Shown here: piece by piece, positions 34,729-43,793 of the stretch
Numbering within the stretch: the stretch's first letter is position 1
How the letters are laid out: each line of letters opens with the position of its first letter
Assembly (NCBI GenBank): GCA_002379985.1
Contig: DFVG01000055.1
Span: 1-64,000, forward strand
Source: Flavobacteriaceae bacterium UBA4166
Lineage (GTDB): Bacteria; Bacteroidota; Bacteroidia; Flavobacteriales; Flavobacteriaceae
Direction of reading: 5' to 3'
DNA length: 64,000 nt
Program-made: the position numbers and the translations under genes
Notes under the pieces: model-generated
Told to the model about the DNA's origin: nothing
The model's input: the letters and a program-made list of their open reading frames with translations, nothing else
Databases searched by the model: none

Positions 34729-35840
34729 AGCATATCATCTTTCAACAGTAAATTGTACAAGTCAAGATGCGATTGTATCATTTTATGAACACTGTAGTTT
34801 TTCACAAATTTATAACCTTCGGAAGCCAATTCATCTTTAAAATCCGGGTTTTTGAATAGTTTTATGATTTTTTTAGACAGGTCTACACTATTACATGTTT
34901 CAAAGAGATACCTTTTATCTGGAACCAATTCTTGTATTCCGGGTGAGGCTGAACCTAAAAAGGCGGTATTTGAAGCTAAGGCTTCAAGTGTTACTCCAGA
35001 CATACCTTCGTGTAGGGAAGAAAGTACATTTAGATCTGAACCTTTCATAAGTTCTGGTATATCCATTCTAAAGCCTAAAAAATGAATTCGGTTTCCTAAC
35101 TGGAGTTCCTCTACTTTAATTTTCGCATCATTAAGTAATTCACCATCTCCCACAAAAAAAAGATGTACCGTTTCTGGAAGTAATGAAATGGCCTCAATAA
35201 GTGTAATTGGGTCTTTAGGATAACTAAATCTCGAAACCATAATTACCTTAAAACTTGTAAGAGGTGTTCCAAAATGTTCTTTGAAATATTCTGGCTTGTG
35301 TGGCAGCGCACTGTTAAATCTTTCAATATCAACACCATTATGTATCAATTTTATCTTTGAAGGCATATCAAGCCATTCTAATAATTTTTCATTAACACGT
35401 TCCGTTATGGCTATGACCGCATCGTATCTACTATATATAAAACGTTCTAGTGGTTTAAATATCTTTTTGGTGTTTCGTTCGTTAGAGGAAGAATGCTCTG
35501 TAAATATTAATTTAGGCTTATCCTTTAAACCCAAAGTTGCCAATGAAGCCCAATACAAGGGAGGAAATAAGTGTACATGTAGTACATCACAATTATTTTT
35601 TTTTAAGTAGCTACGTAACCTTACAATTAGTAGTGGATTTCTAAAGCTTCCCGAGGATAAAGAATAAAGAGGGATATCGTTTTTTTTTAATTCTTCAACG
35701 TATTCTTCAGATTCTAACATACTGGACAACTGCACTACAGTGACATCATGTCCCATTTTTTTATAGATAGGAAGGTTATCTACTAATAATTTTTCGGCTC
35801 CGCCTTTACCCAAGCTTATTATTAAATGTATTATTTTCAT
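34725..35840 (-). CDS. GT4 glycosyltransferase
   Basis: A 371-residue GT-B enzyme with the opening IHLIISLGKGGAEKLLVDN, HVHLFPPLYWASLAT, the mid-protein IMVSRFSYPKDPITLIEAI and the donor-site region LNVLSSLHEGMSGVTLEALAS with the E-x7-E pair. It adds one residue of the repeat unit; donor and linkage are unknown. It lies in the AT-rich part of the locus and contains the only TTCCGAAG/CTTCGGAA octamer found between 31.3 and 37.9 kb. Confidence 0.87.
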   Translation of the reverse strand: MKIIHLIISLGKGGAEKLLVDNLPIYKKMGHDVTVVQLSSMLESEEYVEELKKNDIPLYSLSSGSFRNPLLIVRLRSYLKKNNCDVLHVHLFPPLYWASLATLGLKDKPKLIFTEHSSSNERNTKKIFKPLERFIYSRYDAVIAITERVNEKLLEWLDMPSKIKLIHNGVDIERFNSALPHKPEYFKEHFGTPLTSFKVIMVSRFSYPKDPITLIEAISLLPETVHLFFVGDGELLNDAKIKVEELQLGNRIHFLGFRMDIPELMKGSDLNVLSSLHEGMSGVTLEALASNTAFLGSASPGIQELVPDKRYLFETCNSVDLSKKIIKLFKNPDFKDELASEGYKFVKNYSVHKMIQSHLDLYNLLLKDDML

Positions 35841-35862
35841 TTAGCTACAGGATTGGTGTGAG

Positions 35863-37047
35863 TTATTTTTCAACAAACAAATTCTTATTATTGCAATAGA
35901 TGACCCAAAAACCAAATAATATAAGCATGGGCATGAACATATTTTTTTGACGCAGCATGATACCTAAATTTCCTAAAATAAGAGGAAATGTTGCAACTCC
36001 CGCAAAAAAGAATAAAACTAACCCCTTAATAACCGCGTTGCTTCTCTTAAACCAGCGGAAAGGTCTATTTCTTAAAATCAATACTGTAAAGACTAATACC
36101 ACTAAGTTTTCTAAGGATGCTAAAATTCCCATGATGTTGGGGCTATCAAAAAACAAAGGTCGATACAAGAACGTAAAAACTTTCAAAGGATAAGGATAGC
36201 TTGAAATATCTATACCTGAATTACTATTTTTTCCGAGTCCTTCCGATTTTCTCGAAGTATATTGATCTAACGTTTCTAACTCAAGATTTTCTAACTGTAT
36301 GAATTGTAAAACATAATTGAATATAGATACAAAACCAATCAAAAACACAAGAGAAATTAACAATTTTTGATACGATTTTAGATTGCCATCAATTAAAAAA
36401 CCGGCTCCAAAGGCAACGATCAAAAATAAGGTAATGTGTGGTCTTATTAGCAACGAGATTACAATTGCTATTCCAATTGGTAAAATTCGCTTTTTAATGT
36501 TCAGCATCCCATATGCAAATAGCCCTATGCAAAAGAACAGAAGCGAATCCTTACTAATTCCTCCCGTCCAGAAATGTAAGTTAGGTAAAAACAACAGTGT
36601 GGGGAAAATAGGAATTCTGGCTACTTTAAACTCTTTTAACGAATCTATTGGTGAAATCAACGTTCTCAATACAAAGTAGAAATAAACAAACCCCAAAAAA
36701 CTAATAGTCGCATACATTATATTTCCAACGAAAAAGGAAATACCTAAAATCTTTGCAGGAAGATAGTTGAAGAGTAATATCGTTCCTGTAGGCGAACCAT
36801 TTAAAAACAAATCTAAAGTAGTTTCAAAATCATAAAACCTAAACTCATAGGTCTTAAACCAATAATTTGTTGGATCACCTCCTTGTGTTACGATAACGAA
36901 ATGAAAAATTATCGAGAACAATAAGTGGTATAAGAAAAGGTTATTAAGGATCATATGATCTTCCTTGTTAAAGAAAGAAAAGAGCTTCTTAAACTTAAAC
37001 CCAACAAATAGGCACAATACGAATATGATAATATCAAATAGAATCAT
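35863..37047 (-). CDS. Polytopic membrane protein, probable Wzy-type polymerase
   Basis: A 394-residue protein with about ten hydrophobic segments and a short periplasmic loop rich in S/N/D (SRKSEGLGKNSNSGIDISS). The motif LPNLHFWTGGISKDSLLFFCIG, with a conserved W-x-G-x-x-K-D pattern, is seen in many unannotated Wzy-like proteins of flavobacterial capsule loci. Since the locus has Wzx, Wza and Wzc but no other polymerase candidate, this is the best Wzy. Sequence divergence in the family makes this a positional inference. Confidence 0.65.
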   Translation of the reverse strand: MILFDIIIFVLCLFVGFKFKKLFSFFNKEDHMILNNLFLYHLLFSIIFHFVIVTQGGDPTNYWFKTYEFRFYDFETTLDLFLNGSPTGTILLFNYLPAKILGISFFVGNIMYATISFLGFVYFYFVLRTLISPIDSLKEFKVARIPIFPTLLFLPNLHFWTGGISKDSLLFFCIGLFAYGMLNIKKRILPIGIAIVISLLIRPHITLFLIVAFGAGFLIDGNLKSYQKLLISLVFLIGFVSIFNYVLQFIQLENLELETLDQYTSRKSEGLGKNSNSGIDISSYPYPLKVFTFLYRPLFFDSPNIMGILASLENLVVLVFTVLILRNRPFRWFKRSNAVIKGLVLFFFAGVATFPLILGNLGIMLRQKNMFMPMLILFGFWVIYCNNKNLFVEK

Positions 37048-37946
37048 AAGTATGATGACAATTTTTGTTGGTCTTCTTCAAATAGAGTATTAAGCTGCTC
37101 CAACAAATTACTCGGAAGATGTATTTGCGACTTTTTCTCAGACGACAAATTTCTGAACAGTCGATGCCTCAATTTTTGAGGTACTACATACGAAAAAACA
37201 TCCTTTAACCCAGTTTTCTTTAATAGGTAAAATACCTTTGGAAAGGTAAGTTCTTTTCCTGAGTTTTTTTGTTTGAGAATCAATGGTTCAGCATCAATAT
37301 CCAGGAATTCATATAAAGAAATGAGGGATACATCATGATTTGAGATATAATCTTCTAATCCTATTATATGTACATGCTCCTTACCAAAACGTGAAATAAA
37401 CCGGCTTGCATTTTCACTATATAAACTCATCCCCAAATAACTCCATGGAGAAAGTTCACCTGCCCTGAAATCGGCTAGATTTGCTTGCAAAACCTCTGTA
37501 AATGTTCGTGAAGTCCTCCCAAGTGCAACATCCATTTTATAATGAGAGAAGGCACGCTGCAAGGGCTTTCTGGTTAATATTAATATTTTAGCTTTTGGAT
37601 TGTATCGAAAGATCCTTTCTGCTGCTTCAGGAGCATGAAGATATCCCGTACTGGCTTCTAAAAGATATTTTTTTTCTGAAGCTAGCGAGAACAGCTTTCT
37701 ATAATCTTCTTCGTCAGTAATATTAGCTATATGAAGTGGTTTAGGGAATTCCTTGGACAAATATTTTTTAATACTGAAGAACCGTGAAGGTTCATATATC
37801 TCTTTTGGTAAAATGTTCACAAAATAATGCGGTTCTTTAATAGGAGAAACATAAATGCTACTGTGTTGACCAATCAAATCAACAAATGCAGTTGTACCTG
37901 CTTTCATTGCTCCGACTAAAAATAAATTTGCCTTGTTCTCATTCAT
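37044..37946 (-). CDS. Sulfotransferase, PAPS-dependent (first of two)
   Basis: A 300-residue cytoplasmic sulfotransferase. The 5'-phosphosulfate loop is GAMKAGTT (12-19) and the 3'-phosphate motif is RKPLQRAFSHYKMD, as in the heparan-sulfate sulfotransferase group. It would move sulfate from PAPS to a sugar hydroxyl or amine of the capsule repeat. It overlaps the Wzy-like and GT2 genes by 4 bases on each side. The PAPS-making genes are in the same locus, 4-8 kb upstream. Confidence 0.88.
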   Translation of the reverse strand: MNENKANLFLVGAMKAGTTAFVDLIGQHSSIYVSPIKEPHYFVNILPKEIYEPSRFFSIKKYLSKEFPKPLHIANITDEEDYRKLFSLASEKKYLLEASTGYLHAPEAAERIFRYNPKAKILILTRKPLQRAFSHYKMDVALGRTSRTFTEVLQANLADFRAGELSPWSYLGMSLYSENASRFISRFGKEHVHIIGLEDYISNHDVSLISLYEFLDIDAEPLILKQKNSGKELTFPKVFYLLKKTGLKDVFSYVVPQKLRHRLFRNLSSEKKSQIHLPSNLLEQLNTLFEEDQQKLSSYL

Positions 37947-38863
37947 CCCTTTATTTTTTTGAATATACCGTACAGATTAAGAAATGACACCGAACTCGCA
38001 AATTTTAAAACAAAGAATCTAAAAGAGGAAAGAAAATTTTTTGCTTCATCTAGCAGTTGATTTCTCTCTTTTTTAGTATACGTGCTACAATGTATTAAAA
38101 ATGATCTGCTAATATACGTATTGGTATATAACGTAAAATACTTCTTGTCTTGATTAGAAAGACGTGGCAATACCTCGCCCATAGTTTGCATATAGCGCGC
38201 AAAATCCTTGGCGCTATATTTGTTTTGGGAAGCACTATTTTCTATATTTTTTCTATAAAAAGACAGATTCTCATTTATAAAAATTACTTCATTCTGCGCG
38301 CATATCCTCATCCATAGATCATGATCTTCATGCTGTCGCATGCCGGGGCGGAATCCACCGGTTTCTAAAAACAACGCTTTCCGAAGTACCACATTCGAAG
38401 AATTTACCAAGGGAAGGTGGTTACTAATCACTTTAAAGTAACTCATCTTACTTGTTGTACCCTCTTCCGGAAGCATTTCATGTGCATACCGCTCTACTTG
38501 ATCCTTAAAAACCCGACTCCGTCCTGTCGCAAAAATTAGTTCCTTCGGAAACTGATCAAAACCCTTTACGACCTCCTCTAGAAACGTTGGCGCCCACCAA
38601 TCGTCTGCGTCCAAAAAAGCGATCCATGGATATTTGGCTTGATCCACTCCATAATTTCGTGCCACCGACACCCCTGCATTTGTTTTTTCGAATAGGCTGA
38701 TTCGATCGTCTGAAAAAGATCGTACCACTGCTACCGACCTATCTGTACTGCCATCATCTACCACGATCACTTCAAAATTTGAGTAGGTTTGAGAAAGAAC
38801 CGACTCCAATGTTTCCGCAATAAATGCTTCTTTGTTATAAAGTGGAATGACAACAGAGATCAT
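37943..38863 (-). CDS. GT2 glycosyltransferase
   Basis: A 306-residue GT-A enzyme with ISVVIPLYNKEAFI, VIVVDDGSTDRS, the metal-binding FLDADDWW and the acceptor/catalytic region RQHEDHDLWMRI (ED motif). It inverts a nucleotide sugar onto the growing unit. It sits between the two sulfotransferase genes, overlapping both, so its product sugar may be what they sulfate (inference). Confidence 0.88.
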   Translation of the reverse strand: MISVVIPLYNKEAFIAETLESVLSQTYSNFEVIVVDDGSTDRSVAVVRSFSDDRISLFEKTNAGVSVARNYGVDQAKYPWIAFLDADDWWAPTFLEEVVKGFDQFPKELIFATGRSRVFKDQVERYAHEMLPEEGTTSKMSYFKVISNHLPLVNSSNVVLRKALFLETGGFRPGMRQHEDHDLWMRICAQNEVIFINENLSFYRKNIENSASQNKYSAKDFARYMQTMGEVLPRLSNQDKKYFTLYTNTYISRSFLIHCSTYTKKERNQLLDEAKNFLSSFRFFVLKFASSVSFLNLYGIFKKIKG

Positions 38864-39768
38864 ATACTTTTCACAGGTTTCCAGTGAGACAAATCCCGTT
38901 GGGTCAATTCTTCAAGTAACGTCACCTCCCGTTCAAAGTACTTTTTAAGAACAGGCATAAGTGCGGCGCGTTCTTCGTTTGGTAATGTAGCGTCGTGTGT
39001 AACATTCCGACGGTTTAAGGCATTCGCAAATCCCAATCCGCCTTTGATGCCCAACCGCTTCTTCAATTGGGTGGCAGCAATCAAGAATTGGGAGAGTACA
39101 TAACTTTTTCTCACTTTCTTCTTGTTTACGACTTTGTAGGTTTCCAAAGAAATTGGAGTTACTCCTAAAAATTCTTGCAGCGTACGAAAAACCTTATCAG
39201 AATCACTTTTTAAGTCATCAATAAAAATATAATGGAGCTGTTTCTCAGGAATAAGGTTCATCGCTCGCGCTAATTGTGTTCCCAATGAGCAAGCCTCGCC
39301 GTACTGCAACAAACGAGGGTCTGAACTTCCCAAGGGTAATTTTTTTCCCTCTTTGCGGATAGCTTGCAGCTCCCATGCTGTTTTGGGGGAAGCCTCGTTC
39401 TCACTCCCTCCATACAGTAATTCTTGATGCAATGAAAAGAACATACTGCTAGGTTCTCTCAGCATTACAATAAACTTAGCATTGGGATTGAATTCTAGAA
39501 TATTCTGAATAGCAATTTCCGAATATAAATACCAAACCGATCCCTCGCAACGATACTTTTGTGCAGTTGTAGCTTCTTCGAAAAGCGACAAATATGAATC
39601 CAGGTCAAAGTGATATCGGTGTCCGCTGTCGGTATTAAAATAATGCGGTTCTTTTTCGGCACTTACAAAGACTTCCGGGTGTTGAGACAAATAATGGATC
39701 ATCGATGTAGTTCCACATTTTGGAGCCCCAATAAGAAATAAGTTAGGAATGTTGTTGTTTTCAGTCAT
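38860..39768 (-). CDS. Sulfotransferase, PAPS-dependent (second of two)
   Basis: A 302-residue sulfotransferase with 5'-phosphosulfate loop GAPKCGTT (14-21) and 3'-phosphate motif REPSSMFFSLHQELLYGG. It is clearly different from the other copy, so the two probably act on different positions. It starts at the first base overlap with the Wzx stop and ends in a 4-base overlap with the GT2 gene. Base composition here returns to that of the core genome. Confidence 0.88.
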   Translation of the reverse strand: MTENNNIPNLFLIGAPKCGTTSMIHYLSQHPEVFVSAEKEPHYFNTDSGHRYHFDLDSYLSLFEEATTAQKYRCEGSVWYLYSEIAIQNILEFNPNAKFIVMLREPSSMFFSLHQELLYGGSENEASPKTAWELQAIRKEGKKLPLGSSDPRLLQYGEACSLGTQLARAMNLIPEKQLHYIFIDDLKSDSDKVFRTLQEFLGVTPISLETYKVVNKKKVRKSYVLSQFLIAATQLKKRLGIKGGLGFANALNRRNVTHDATLPNEERAALMPVLKKYFEREVTLLEELTQRDLSHWKPVKSI

Positions 39769-41072
39769 TACACGATTGCTGTGTTAATGTTTAAATGTTT
39801 TTTTACGTACCAAACGAGGGTGATATTTTGCAACGCTAGAATAACCGTATAGGCCATGGCAGCACCAGTCACCTGAAAATAGAGAACCGCAGGAATACTT
39901 AGCGCGATATTAATTGCTAAGAATAGCATGTTGCTTTTCGAAAAAACGTGCTGATTGCCGGTCATATTCAATAGAAGTCCCACAGAACCGGTCATGGCAT
40001 TGACGAGTTGGCCGATACATATAATAACTAATGGGATGTATGAATCAACATACGCTTCTCCAAAGATGAAAGTAATCAGTGATTCTCCACCTAAGATAAA
40101 CACTAACGCCACGGGAAGCGAGGTTGCAAAAATAAGACGAGTCGCCTTAGTGATAATTTTTTGCAGGCGTTGCATGTTCTTCTCTTCGAACGCAGTGGCA
40201 ATAAAGGGCGAAATTGCTCTGTTTAAGGCATCTAAGGTGAACGCTACTAAGTTTGCTCCGCGTAATGCTACTTCAAAAAGCGCCACCCCTTCCACAGTTC
40301 CGAAAATCAGGATGACATACGTGAGTACGCGTGACTTGATTACTTGTATTCCGCTATTAATCGAAAATGGAATGGTTTGCTGTATCCATTCTTTGTTCCG
40401 AAAAACAGGCGAAACCGGACGCAAGGAGTTCCAAAGTTTTTTATGTAAAAAATAGGCCCCCAACAAAAATGATAAAAAGGCTACTCCAACTTGAAACCAT
40501 ACGGCCAATAGTGGCGTTAATTCAATATTGAAAAGAACACAGAACAGAATAGATAGAAAAATGACAAAATTTCTAAACAGTGTATCGGGTAGTTCTGACA
40601 TGACCAAAAGTTTGAGTCCACGTAATGCCCCAGAGCGTAATGCATTCAATCCCAAGAATGGAATCATCAGAAAACCAATGGTCATAGCTTCTACCAACGC
40701 TGAATCATATTGATTCCACCATAAAAAATAGAGTAACAATGCTATGACATAGATGCCTCCCGTTGCTAGCAATGCATATTGATTGGTTTTTATGAGTAGG
40801 CCTTTGATAGCCCCTTCGTCTTTGGAAACACGGTATTTGGCAACATACCGGGTAATTAAGTTGGGAATTCCTGCCATCACCGGAACCGATAATAACATCA
40901 TGGTAGAAACCACCAATACGTAATAACCAAATCCCTCTACACTCAACAAACGAGCCAGCAGTACGCCATTGACAAAGGCAAAAAAAGCTCCTCCAAATTT
41001 AATCGAAACGCTTGCAATGGAAGCCAGTTTAAGATCCTGGCGTGAAAATATGTCTCGTAATTTTGAAAACAC
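39768..41072 (-). CDS. Wzx-type oligosaccharide flippase
   Basis: A 434-residue membrane protein with about 12 hydrophobic segments and the MOP-superfamily opening LASIASVSIKFGGAFFAFVNGVLLARLLSVEGFG split over the first two helices. It starts with GTG. It would flip the lipid-linked repeat unit to the periplasm for the Wzy-like polymerase. The 61 bases before it hold an 18-base perfect palindrome. Confidence 0.88.
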   Translation of the reverse strand: MFSKLRDIFSRQDLKLASIASVSIKFGGAFFAFVNGVLLARLLSVEGFGYYVLVVSTMMLLSVPVMAGIPNLITRYVAKYRVSKDEGAIKGLLIKTNQYALLATGGIYVIALLLYFLWWNQYDSALVEAMTIGFLMIPFLGLNALRSGALRGLKLLVMSELPDTLFRNFVIFLSILFCVLFNIELTPLLAVWFQVGVAFLSFLLGAYFLHKKLWNSLRPVSPVFRNKEWIQQTIPFSINSGIQVIKSRVLTYVILIFGTVEGVALFEVALRGANLVAFTLDALNRAISPFIATAFEEKNMQRLQKIITKATRLIFATSLPVALVFILGGESLITFIFGEAYVDSYIPLVIICIGQLVNAMTGSVGLLLNMTGNQHVFSKSNMLFLAINIALSIPAVLYFQVTGAAMAYTVILALQNITLVWYVKKHLNINTAIV

Positions 41073-41090
41073 GATGTGCTAGCCTTAGGT

Positions 41091-41108
41091 GAAAAACATA
41101 TGTTTTTC
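41091..41108. repeat. Perfect 18-base palindrome between cysN and wzx
   Basis: GAAAAACAT/ATGTTTTTC is a perfect inverted repeat without loop, in the 61-base gap between the cysN stop and the wzx start. It could be an operator, a partial terminator that lowers expression into the capsule genes, or chance. Confidence 0.5.
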
Positions 41109-41133
41109 AGTTGGAAAATTCTTGAGTCGTTCG

Positions 41134-42390
41134 TTATAAGATCATCCCCGCCGCAACGGTTTCATGGGTACTTTCGTCGATCAAGACAAAGCTACCTGTC
41201 ACGCGATTATCACGGTATTCATCGATCATCAAAGGACGTGTTGTACGTACCGTTACACGCGCAATGTCATTCATTTGCAAGTCTTTGTCTTCTTCATTCC
41301 GACTATACGTATTAATGTCAATCTTATAGAATACATTTTTGATCATGGCTCGCTGTTCGTTGGCCGTATGCACGATCACATATTTTGCACGTGCCTTTGC
41401 CGTATCATTGTGCAACCAACAGATCATCGCGTCAAACTCTTGTGTTGAGGTAGGTTGATTATTCTCTTTCACAATCATATCGCCTCTACTAATATCAATA
41501 TCATCTTCTAAAGAGATGGAAACCGACATAGGCGCGTACGCCTCTTTCAAGGCACCATCAATTGTGTCAATGCTTTTGATCGTAGAGTTGAATCCCGAAG
41601 GTAAGATACTCACCTTGTCTCCGGGACGAAAGATCCCGCTGGCCACTCTTCCGGCGTAGCCGCGATAATCACGATGCTCATCACTTTGCGGACGAATCAC
41701 CGTCTGTACCGGAAAACGGGCATCTACCTTATTGATATCACTACTAATGTGCATATGCTCTAAAGTGTGCAACAAGGGGGCGCCTTGATACCAGCTCATG
41801 TTTTCAGAACGATTGACCACATTATCACCATTCAAAGCACTGATGGGAATAAACCGAATATCTTTCACGTAGAGCTTAGAAGAGAATTCTTCAAACTGAG
41901 TGATGATCTCTTCGTAGCGTTCTTCGGAATACTCCACTAAGTCCATTTTATTCACACAAACGATCAAATGTGGAATCTGAAGCAAGGATGCAATGAAGGC
42001 ATGACGCTTGGTTTGTTCGATCACACCATTACGAGCATCTACCAATACAAGGGCTGCATTTGCCGTAGAAGCTCCGGTTACCATGTTTCGGGTATACTGA
42101 ATGTGTCCGGGCGTATCGGCGATAATAAACTTTCTACGTGGTGTTGTAAAGTAACGATAGGCGACATCGATAGTGATCCCTTGCTCTCGTTCGTCTCTCA
42201 AACCATCCGTAAACAAGGCTAAATCTACGCCTTCGTGTCCTTTCCGCTTGCTAGTGGTTTCCACTGCCTCTAATTGGTCTTCGAAGATCGCTTTAGAATC
42301 GTACAGTAAACGACCGATCAACGTACTTTTTCCGTCATCGACGCTTCCTGCGGTGGTAAATCGTAGTAACTGATTGTTATCTATTGCCAT
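41134..42390 (-). CDS. cysN: Sulfate adenylyltransferase subunit 1 (GTPase) CysN
   Basis: A 418-residue translation-factor-like GTPase that drives ATP sulfurylase. G motifs are visible: GSVDDGKST (15-23), the DEREQGITIDVAYR switch, DTPGH and NKMD. The C-terminal two beta-barrel domains are present, but no fused APS kinase, which is supplied by the separate cysC. Partner CysD is encoded upstream, separated by a four-helix-bundle gene. A row of 8-base repeats starts at its ATG. Confidence 0.95.
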   Translation of the reverse strand: MAIDNNQLLRFTTAGSVDDGKSTLIGRLLYDSKAIFEDQLEAVETTSKRKGHEGVDLALFTDGLRDEREQGITIDVAYRYFTTPRRKFIIADTPGHIQYTRNMVTGASTANAALVLVDARNGVIEQTKRHAFIASLLQIPHLIVCVNKMDLVEYSEERYEEIITQFEEFSSKLYVKDIRFIPISALNGDNVVNRSENMSWYQGAPLLHTLEHMHISSDINKVDARFPVQTVIRPQSDEHRDYRGYAGRVASGIFRPGDKVSILPSGFNSTIKSIDTIDGALKEAYAPMSVSISLEDDIDISRGDMIVKENNQPTSTQEFDAMICWLHNDTAKARAKYVIVHTANEQRAMIKNVFYKIDINTYSRNEEDKDLQMNDIARVTVRTTRPLMIDEYRDNRVTGSFVLIDESTHETVAAGMIL

Positions 42391-42421
42391 TTGTTAGTTT
42401 GTTAATTTGTTATTTCGTGAA
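42390..42421. repeat. 8-bp-period array upstream of cysN
   Basis: On the plus strand the units read TTTGTTAG, TTTGTTAA, TTTGTTAT, TTCGTGAA, with period 8. It lies between the four-helix-bundle gene and cysN and mirrors a longer 8-bp-period array on the other side of that gene. Confidence 0.6.
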
Positions 42422-42450
42422 TTAGGTCTGTACAGTTAGGTTTATTCTAT

Positions 42451-42816
42451 TCAGAGATTCTTTCTTAAGAATCTGATATATCCGTTAATTAGTTTCAGAC
42501 TATTGTCAACTTTAACTCGCACTTCTTTTAATTTTTCTTCGGAAATATAGTCCCAATTCACTGCTTCTAAAGAGTGGTCCAAAATTTCCGCTACAGAACC
42601 TCTTGCCTGTATTAAAAATTTAATTTGATCTTTACTATGGTACCGCCCCCATCCTTCTGCAATATTTGCAGTTGCTGAGCGCGTTGCCCGAAGCAATTGT
42701 GAATAAAGCTGATATTTTTCTTCTTTAGGTAAATATGTCAAAATTTCTGTTCGTATATACGTCTTTAAGTCGTTACAGCTCTTCCAACACTCTAAAGTCT
42801 CAAAATTCGAAGCCAC
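42451..42816 (-). CDS. Four-helix-bundle protein (S23/23S rRNA IVS family)
   Basis: A 121-residue protein starting with GTG. It matches the S23-like four-helix-bundle family: opening F-x-x-L-x-x-W-K, the RSATANIAEGWGRYHSKDQIKFL core, an ARGSVAEILDHSL helix and a closing IRFLRK. The family was named from frames within rRNA intervening sequences; free copies are common in Bacteroidota and their job is unclear. It interrupts cysD and cysN, genes that are normally adjacent, and is flanked by 8-bp-period arrays on both sides. Confidence 0.85.
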   Translation of the reverse strand: MASNFETLECWKSCNDLKTYIRTEILTYLPKEEKYQLYSQLLRATRSATANIAEGWGRYHSKDQIKFLIQARGSVAEILDHSLEAVNWDYISEEKLKEVRVKVDNSLKLINGYIRFLRKNL

Positions 42817-42818
42817 TG

Positions 42819-42885
42819 TTTACTAATTTACTCGTTTATATGGATTATCTCACCAATTCACCAACTCACCAATTTACCAATTCAC
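42819..42885. repeat. 8-bp-period array between cysD and the four-helix-bundle gene
   Basis: The best units on the plus strand are CACCAATT, CACCAACT, CACCAATT, TACCAATT from 42851; more degenerate 8-mers (TTTACTAA, TTTACTCG, TTTATATG) extend it toward the helix-bundle gene. There are no spacers, so it is not a CRISPR. It starts 3 bases past the cysD stop. Confidence 0.65.
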
Positions 42886-42887
42886 TA

Positions 42888-43793
42888 TTAAAAGTACCCT
42901 TGTCGCTTGCGATCTTCCATCGCTGTTTCACTTCGCTTATCATCGCTTCGGTTTCCTCGCTCGGTTTGTTTCATGGAAGCGACTTCCGCAACAATTTTTT
43001 CTAAGCTATCGGCATCCGACTCAATTCCGCCTGTGATCGTAATATCACCCAACGTTCGAAAACGAATCTTCTTGGTGACCACTTCTTCGTTCTCTTCCAA
43101 CTTTAAAAATTCAGAATTCGGAATCCAAGAATCATTACGCCACACCACTTCACGTTCATGTGCAATGTATAGGGACGGAATCTGAATATTTTCTCGAAGG
43201 ATGTAGTTCCACACGTCCATTTCAGTCCAATTACTAATCGGAAACGCTCTAAAATGTTCCCCTTCAAAATGTTTTCCATTGAGTAAATTCCACAATTCGG
43301 GACGTTGATTTTTAGGATCCCACTGCCCAAAATCATCGCGGTGGGAGAAGAAACGCTCTTTGGCACGTGCTTTTTCTTCGTCACGCCTTCCTCCACCGAT
43401 GGCACAATCAACCTTATTAGCTTCAATAGCGTCCAATAAGGTGGTGATCTGTAATGCGTTTCGTGTTGCGTTCTTTCCTTTTTCTTCGGCCACACGGCCC
43501 TGGTCAATCGATTCTTGTACCGAACCCACAATCAATTGCGCTCCCAATTCATTAACCAAATCATCTCTAAATTTGATCGTTTCCGGAAAATTATGTCCGG
43601 TATCTACGTGCATTAACGGAAATGGAATTTTAGCAGGGTAAAATGCCTTTTTGGCCAAATGGGTTACCAAGATGGAATCTTTTCCTCCTGAAAAAAGGAT
43701 GACAGGGTTTTCGAACTGAGCCCATACTTCCCGCAAGATGTAGATGGCTTCTGATTCGAGTTCATCGAGGTAATTTAAATAGTATTTACTCAT
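42888..43793 (-). CDS. cysD: Sulfate adenylyltransferase subunit 2 CysD
   Basis: A 301-residue PP-loop ATPase subunit of ATP sulfurylase with SGGKDS (35-40), HVDTGHNFPETI, GGRRDEEKARAKER and the C-terminal RKRQGYF that closes CysD proteins. It makes APS from sulfate and ATP with CysN. It overlaps cysC by 8 bases. The gene order cysQ-DUF2061-cysC-cysD-cysN is typical of PAPS production in Bacteroidota; no cysH or sulfite reductase gene is in the window. Confidence 0.95.
   Translation of the reverse strand: MSKYYLNYLDELESEAIYILREVWAQFENPVILFSGGKDSILVTHLAKKAFYPAKIPFPLMHVDTGHNFPETIKFRDDLVNELGAQLIVGSVQESIDQGRVAEEKGKNATRNALQITTLLDAIEANKVDCAIGGGRRDEEKARAKERFFSHRDDFGQWDPKNQRPELWNLLNGKHFEGEHFRAFPISNWTEMDVWNYILRENIQIPSLYIAHEREVVWRNDSWIPNSEFLKLEENEEVVTKKIRFRTLGDITITGGIESDADSLEKIVAEVASMKQTERGNRSDDKRSETAMEDRKRQGYF

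Noticed and set aside
42819..42885. Possible CRISPR or direct-repeat array
   Set aside because: Units are 8 bases and contiguous with no spacers, and there are no cas genes.
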